Below are positions 6,026 through 9,497 of a stretch of 9,497 bases of DNA, piece by piece. Within the stretch, counting starts at the first letter, position 1. Every line of letters begins with the position of its first letter. The DNA is from Myxococcales bacterium. Its GTDB lineage: Bacteria > Myxococcota > Myxococcia > Myxococcales > Myxococcaceae. The notes beneath the pieces are model-generated. The model was given only the letters and a program-made list of their open reading frames with translations. It made no database searches and had not been told where the DNA came from. A program made the position numbers and the translations under genes. Where the stretch lies: the NCBI GenBank assembly GCA_003153055.1, contig PMBV01000529.1:1-9497 (forward strand), in the 5' to 3' direction.

Positions 6026-7699
6026 TGTGCGTCGAGCGTACTCTGTACCCCCTCGAACCAGTGCCACATCGGCACGACCGCCTGCTCGGCGAGTGGCCAG
6101 ACCTGCACTGATACGGGCACGGCGGCGCCCAGCGGGACGAGCTGTGGGACAGACCAAGTCTGCAATGCGTCTGGAACCTGCATCTCCTGCGTGGCCGGGA
6201 AGGAGTGCACCCCCGTTGACCCGTGCGCCTTGGGAGCGACGTCCTGTGTGACGGGTAGCTCGCAATGCGTTCCGGCTGGAGCGAAGCTGAGTGACAACAC
6301 TGCCTGCGGCGACACTGGCATCTGTCAGGCCGGACGCTGCACGTGTCCCGCCGGGTCCACCTTCGTCCTCGGCGCTTGCGCCATCTGCCCCGGCTTCTCT
6401 GGCACCACTGTCTACGTGAACTCCGACCCGACCAAGGGCGTCGACAATGCCTGCTGTGGCAGAACTCAGAACCAGGGCAGTCTCGGCGGTCCATGCCTGA
6501 CCATCGGCCAGGCCAACCAGAACATTCAGGGTACGAGTTGGGGAATCACGGTGACGCCAGACTCCCTCAAGAACGTGAGCCCCCTTGAGACGTTTCCTCT
6601 TCGGCTCGGGCGTGCGGTCAACCTGAACCTCGGAGGGGCCTTCTTGAAGGGCGCGGCCGGAACGGACATCGTCAAAGTCGATGTCGACACCAGCTCCGTG
6701 ACTATTCAGAACGGTACCCTCGGCGTCGACGCAGCGGGTCGATCGGGTGGCGCGACCAACGCCATCTACGTGGGTGCAGTCGCCGGCCAACCCGCTGGAG
6801 TCTACCCATCCGGTGTCACGATCGATGGCGTCGCGAACGGAATCCGCATCGATGGGGGCAAGCTCAACTACGGGAATATCACCGTCAATCAGGTGTCGAA
6901 CGCGGCCATCCTGTGCCTGAGTGAAGGCCCCTCACTGTCGAGCGTCTTGGGCGTCAATGTCTCTGTGAAGTCGGCGTTCTACGGCTTCTTTGGCGGCCAG
7001 GGCTGCCGCGTGACCTCGGCACTGACAGGGACAGTGGGGCCAGGTAGCGGCGCGTGCCCTATTCCCAAGCCCGTTCAATATGGAGTCTGGCTCGAGGGAG
7101 ACGCGGTCTTCACGGGCAGCCCGACCCTTCGATGCGCACAGATTGACGGCCTGTCGCTCCGTGCGAACCCCAATCTCGCAGCGAACAACCCGCAGGCGCA
7201 GATCACCGGGGGCAGCTTCGAGCACGCAGGCTGCGCCGGCATCTACGTGGCTACCGGCAAGGCGTCGGTGAAGTCCGCGAGCATCAGGTACAACCACTTC
7301 GGCGTGTGGCTCAGTGCTCCTGGAGCAGCCACCGACCCGAACCTCGCGCCAGTCACCTTGAATGGTGACACGGCTCGAAATCACCTCCTGTGCAACTCCG
7401 CGGTCGAGCCTGGGCAATGCGCCAATGGCCCCTACGCCAGCAAGGGCTTCTCGGTCTTCAACAACAGTGGGTACACGGTCGACGTGAGCAACGTCTACTG
7501 GGGTGATTCGCCCGTATCGAAGTGCACCTGCGATGTCCAGCTGCAGAACTGCACCTGCGTGGGCTCGCCCTATGGGCAGACGACTCCTCCTGACGCGATC
7601 TCCATCGTCAACAGCCCCTACAGCGCCGTTCCGACCGGAACGCCCAACGTGGCCATGAGCCAGTACTTCCAGGAGACGAACCCGACCTGCAGCTTCTGA
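5897..7699 (+). CDS. Lipoprotein C-terminal part: Cys-rich modules and beta-helix domain
   Basis: This is the continuation of the lipoprotein in the shifted frame, about 600 codons to the TGA at 7697-7699. It completes the fifth Ig-like repeat (GGAIDPAGNYTAPK and HVVATSKADTTKSATATV). It then runs through about 125 residues with 19 cysteines (6026-6400), followed by a long Gly/Asn/Val-rich region from 6401 on. That region begins TVYVNSDPTKGVDNACCG and then GGPCLTIGQANQNI, which resembles the opening of DUF1565 or parallel beta-helix proteins, and it continues with short beta-strand repeats (VTIDGVANGIRI, ITGGSFEHAGCAGIYV, NNSGYTVDVSNVYWGDS). More cysteines near the end suggest disulfides in an exported protein. 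The first in-frame ATG after the shift is at 5954 and lacks a ribosome binding site, so this part is unlikely to be translated alone. With one base restored the whole protein would be about 1011 residues. The function is unknown. Confidence 0.75.
   Translation, partial: LEADGGAIDPAGNYTAPKTMTTEHVVATSKADTTKSATATVNVCASSVLCTPSNQCHIGTTACSASGQTCTDTGTAAPSGTSCGTDQVCNASGTCISCVAGKECTPVDPCALGATSCVTGSSQCVPAGAKLSDNTACGDTGICQAGRCTCPAGSTFVLGACAICPGFSGTTVYVNSDPTKGVDNACCGRTQNQGSLGGPCLTIGQANQNIQGTSWGITVTPDSLKNVSPLETFPLRLGRAVNLNLGGAFLKGAAGTDIVKVDVDTSSVTIQNGTLGVDAAGRSGGATNAIYVGAVAGQPAGVYPSGVTIDGVANGIRIDGGKLNYGNITVNQVSNAAILCLSEGPSLSSVLGVNVSVKSAFYGFFGGQGCRVTSALTGTVGPGSGACPIPKPVQYGVWLEGDAVFTGSPTLRCAQIDGLSLRANPNLAANNPQAQITGGSFEHAGCAGIYVATGKASVKSASIRYNHFGVWLSAPGAATDPNLAPVTLNGDTARNHLLCNSAVEPGQCANGPYASKGFSVFNNSGYTVDVSNVYWGDSPVSKCTCDVQLQNCTCVGSPYGQTTPPDAISIVNSPYSAVPTGTPNVAMSQYFQETNPTCSF
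6044..6346 (+). repeat. Duplicated Cys-rich module, about 48 codons
   Basis: Two units, 6044-6190 and 6206-6346, are joined by VAGKE. Both open with CTP, then Cys, Cys and Cys at short spacing, a Cys-poor loop of 11-12 residues, then S-C-G or A-C-G, C, G-x-C and x-C. Each carries 8 cysteines in register (CTPSNQC with CTPVDPC; TSCGTDQVC with TACGDTGIC). Similar Cys-rich stretches are common in myxobacterial surface lipoproteins. Confidence 0.65.
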
Positions 7700-7839
7700 G
7701 CGAGGGACCGACAGTGGCGAGCCGCGCTCCGTTGCCGTCCGCTCGACTATGCCGCGGCGCGCTGTTCAAAGAAATGACAGAGAATTGAATCTCTTTGTCA
7801 CTTTCTTTCCCGAGGCCCTGGTCGTTACCGGTGCCCATC
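7700..7839. promoter_or_regulatory. hmgA leader with imperfect inverted repeat
   Basis: The A/T-rich patch 7768-7808 has two arms. The left begins AAAGAAATGACAGAGA (7768-7783) and the right is TCTCTTTGTCACTTTCTTT (7790-7808), with ATTGAA between. The perfect parts are TGACA (7775-7779) with TGTCA (7796-7800), whose starts are 21 bp apart (two helical turns), and AGAGA (7779-7783) with TCTCT (7790-7794). TTGTCA (7795-7800) could also be a -35 hexamer, but no good -10 follows at the usual distance. A repressor or activator site for the hmgA-hppD operon is the likely use. No clear terminator for the upstream lipoprotein gene is visible here. Confidence 0.45.
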
Positions 7840-8976
7840 ATGGACATTCCCTGGATTCGAGGGCGAGTCGCCGCCCAGGCACACGTCAGCCTGCCCGATG
7901 GGACGGTGGAAGAGGAGTACGGGCGCAACGGCTTCTACGGCCGCTACGCGCACCTCTACCGCCAGCACCCCCCGGTGGGGTGGACGCGCATCGAAGGGCC
8001 GCTGAGGCCCCGAGCCTATGACACCCGACGGGTGGAGGCCGGCGCGACCGACGACTGGCTCACCGGCCGCCTGGGCCTCCTGGGCAACTCCGACGTGGCG
8101 GTGTGCCTCGCCACGTTGGCCAGGCCGATGCCGTACCTCTTTCGCAACGCCGATTCAGACGAGGTGCTCTTCGTACACCAGGGTGCCGGGCGACTCGAGA
8201 CGGACTTCGGCCCCCTGGCCTACGAGTCGGGTGACTACCTCGTCTTGCCCCGGGGAGTCGCGTACCGGCTGCTGCCCACGAGCGCCTCGCGCTTCCTCGT
8301 CATCGAGGCCTTCAGCGAGGTGACGTTGCCCGAAAAGGGCATGCTGGGGCAGCACGCGTTGTTCGACCCCGCGGTCCTCCAGGTGCCGACTCCAGAGGCG
8401 AGCTCGCTGACGCCCAACGCCAGCGGTGAATACGAAGTGCTCATCCTCCGCGAGGGCGAGGTGACGCGAATCTACTACCCCTTCAACCCGCATGACGTGG
8501 TCGGCTGGAAGGGCACGCTGGCGCCCCTCAAGCTCAACGTCCGCGACATTCGGCCGGTGACGTCGGAGCGGTACCACCTGCCCCCCTCGGCCCACACCAC
8601 GTTCCTGATGCGTGACGCGGTGCTCTGCAGCTTCCTCCCGCGCCCGCTGGAGAACGGCGACCCGGCGGCGGTGAAGGTGCCCTTCTACCACTCGAACATC
8701 GATTTCGACGAAGTCATCTTCTACCACTCGGGGCAGTTCTTCAGCCGCGCGGGCGTGTCTCCGGGAATGGTGACGTTCCACCCTCAGGGCATTCACCATG
8801 GCCCGCAGGCGACGGCCTCCGAGCGCGCCAAGACAGCCACCCGCACCGACGAGGTCGCGGTGATGGTGGACACGAGGCACCCACTGAGGCCCCTGGCCGC
8901 GGCGGGTCGCACCGAGGTCGCCGAGTACTGGAAGAGCTGGCAAGCGCCCTCAACGGAGCGCCTGGAGAACCCATGA
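7840..8976 (+). CDS. hmgA: Homogentisate 1,2-dioxygenase
   Basis: This encodes 378 residues, the shorter bacterial form of the enzyme. It opens the aromatic ring of homogentisate with O2 and Fe(II) to give maleylacetoacetate, the central step of tyrosine and phenylalanine breakdown in the cytoplasm. It is a cupin-fold protein. The N-terminal half has VLFVHQGAGRLETDFGPL and SGDYLVLPRG (cupin strands). The C-terminal half has the likely iron ligands H284 and E291 (YHSNIDFDE) and H320 (HPQGIHHGP), and H252 (PPSAHTTF) matches the family's catalytic histidine. Nothing essential looks missing. The ATG at 7840 (MDIPWIRGRV) fits the family start. No good ribosome binding site precedes it, and a GTG three codons earlier (7831) is an alternative. 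The stop overlaps the hppD start as ATGA, so the two genes are co-transcribed. Confidence 0.95.
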   Translation: MDIPWIRGRVAAQAHVSLPDGTVEEEYGRNGFYGRYAHLYRQHPPVGWTRIEGPLRPRAYDTRRVEAGATDDWLTGRLGLLGNSDVAVCLATLARPMPYLFRNADSDEVLFVHQGAGRLETDFGPLAYESGDYLVLPRGVAYRLLPTSASRFLVIEAFSEVTLPEKGMLGQHALFDPAVLQVPTPEASSLTPNASGEYEVLILREGEVTRIYYPFNPHDVVGWKGTLAPLKLNVRDIRPVTSERYHLPPSAHTTFLMRDAVLCSFLPRPLENGDPAAVKVPFYHSNIDFDEVIFYHSGQFFSRAGVSPGMVTFHPQGIHHGPQATASERAKTATRTDEVAVMVDTRHPLRPLAAAGRTEVAEYWKSWQAPSTERLENP

Positions 8977-9497
8977 CCCCAAGACCCCCGCAGTTCCCCG
9001 TGTCGAAGGACAACCCATGCGGCCTCGACGGCATCGACTTCGTCGAGTTCGCGTCTCCCGAACCCGAGCCGCTCGAAGCGCTGTTCAAGGCCTTCGGGCT
9101 GTCGAACACGATGCGGCTCCGCTCCAAGCCGGTCGACCTGTACCAGCAGCAGGACATCACCTTCCTGTTGAACCGGGAGCCTCGCTCCTTCGCGGCCTCG
9201 TTCTCGAAGGTGCACGGGCCGTCCATCTCGTCGATGGGGTGGCGCGTGAAGGACGCCCACAAGGCGCTCGAGGCGGCGGTGCGGCGTGGAGCGACGGCTC
9301 GCCCCGAGGCCGACCTGCACGTCGACGGGAAGCCAGTGCCGGCGATACTCGGCATCGGCGGGAGCCTCATCTACTTCATCGACGGCTACGGCTCACCTCT
9401 GCGGTATGAGCGCCTCGGCTTCGAGCGCATCAGCCCGCAACGCGACGTACCCGAGAAGGGCTTCGTGGCCATCGACCACCTCACCAACAACGTCGAG
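8973..9497 (+). CDS. hppD: 4-hydroxyphenylpyruvate dioxygenase, partial (cut by window end)
   Basis: The first 175 codons are present. The enzyme converts 4-hydroxyphenylpyruvate to homogentisate, the substrate of the upstream gene's product, with Fe(II) and O2 in the cytoplasm. The N-terminal domain of the vicinal-oxygen-chelate fold is seen as NPCGLDGIDFVEFASPEP (14-31), a short strand region with QQQDITFLLN (58-67) and SSMGWRVKDAHKALEAAVRRG (86-106). The window ends inside the catalytic domain, just after AIDHLTNNV (166-174), where H169 is the expected first iron ligand. The remaining ligands lie outside the window. The ATG shares its last two bases with the hmgA stop (ATGA), and GGAG lies 5 bases upstream, which supports translational coupling. 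Full-length family members have roughly 350-400 residues, so about half is missing. Confidence 0.95.
   Translation, partial: MTPRPPQFPVSKDNPCGLDGIDFVEFASPEPEPLEALFKAFGLSNTMRLRSKPVDLYQQQDITFLLNREPRSFAASFSKVHGPSISSMGWRVKDAHKALEAAVRRGATARPEADLHVDGKPVPAILGIGGSLIYFIDGYGSPLRYERLGFERISPQRDVPEKGFVAIDHLTNNVE

Noticed and set aside
5714..6790. 358-codon minus-strand frame
   Set aside because: It is antisense to the Ig-like and Cys-rich regions and has no recognisable domain or ribosome binding site.
7716..7737. Possible sigma-54 promoter (TGGC and TTGC) before hmgA
   Set aside because: The GG and GC elements are 16 bases apart instead of 10, so they do not form a -24/-12 promoter.
8155..8943. 262-codon minus-strand frame inside hmgA
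   Set aside because: hmgA has all its metal-ligand motifs in the plus frame; the antisense translation is featureless.
1..9497. tRNA, rRNA, CRISPR arrays, insertion sequences
   Set aside because: I saw no cloverleaf-like tRNA sequence, no regularly spaced repeats with variable spacers, and no transposase motif or terminal repeats.

Overview
The window is a high-GC bacterial chromosome segment with GC-rich third codon positions. The gene content (a large single dynamin-like GTPase, an outer-membrane-type lipoprotein built of stacked Ig-like repeats, Cys-rich modules and a beta-helix, and an hmgA-hppD pair) looks like a myxobacterium (Myxococcota, probably Myxococcaceae/Archangiaceae). That placement is inference from style and family content; no taxonomic marker gene is present.

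Layout from left to right. (1) 1-155: the possible 3' end of an unidentified gene, with a suspected reading-frame change. (2) 177-1211, minus: an uncharacterised protein with an Apea-like HEPN domain carrying a clear Rx4H motif. (3) 1212-1627: a divergent intergenic region containing the orphan 3' end of a zinc-ribbon reading frame with no start codon. (4) 1628-3403, plus: a dynamin-like large GTPase. (5) 3404-3678: a palindrome-rich convergent intergenic region with a perfect 18-bp palindrome. (6) 3679-4551, minus: a LysR-family regulator. (7) 4665-7699, plus: a lipoprotein of about 1011 residues if restored, interrupted by a one-base frameshift near 5895. (8) 7700-7839: a short A/T-rich leader with an imperfect inverted repeat. 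(9) 7840-8976 and 8973 to the window end, plus: homogentisate 1,2-dioxygenase and 4-hydroxyphenylpyruvate dioxygenase, overlapping by ATGA.

How the genes work together. hmgA and hppD encode two consecutive steps of tyrosine catabolism (4-hydroxyphenylpyruvate to homogentisate to maleylacetoacetate) and are almost certainly co-transcribed and translationally coupled. The LysR gene is divergent from the lipoprotein gene, so it may control itself and that gene; nothing ties it directly to the hmg operon. The HEPN protein and the dynamin-like GTPase are divergent neighbours. Both families recur in anti-phage systems, so the pair is worth testing as a defence unit, but the sequence alone does not prove a functional link.
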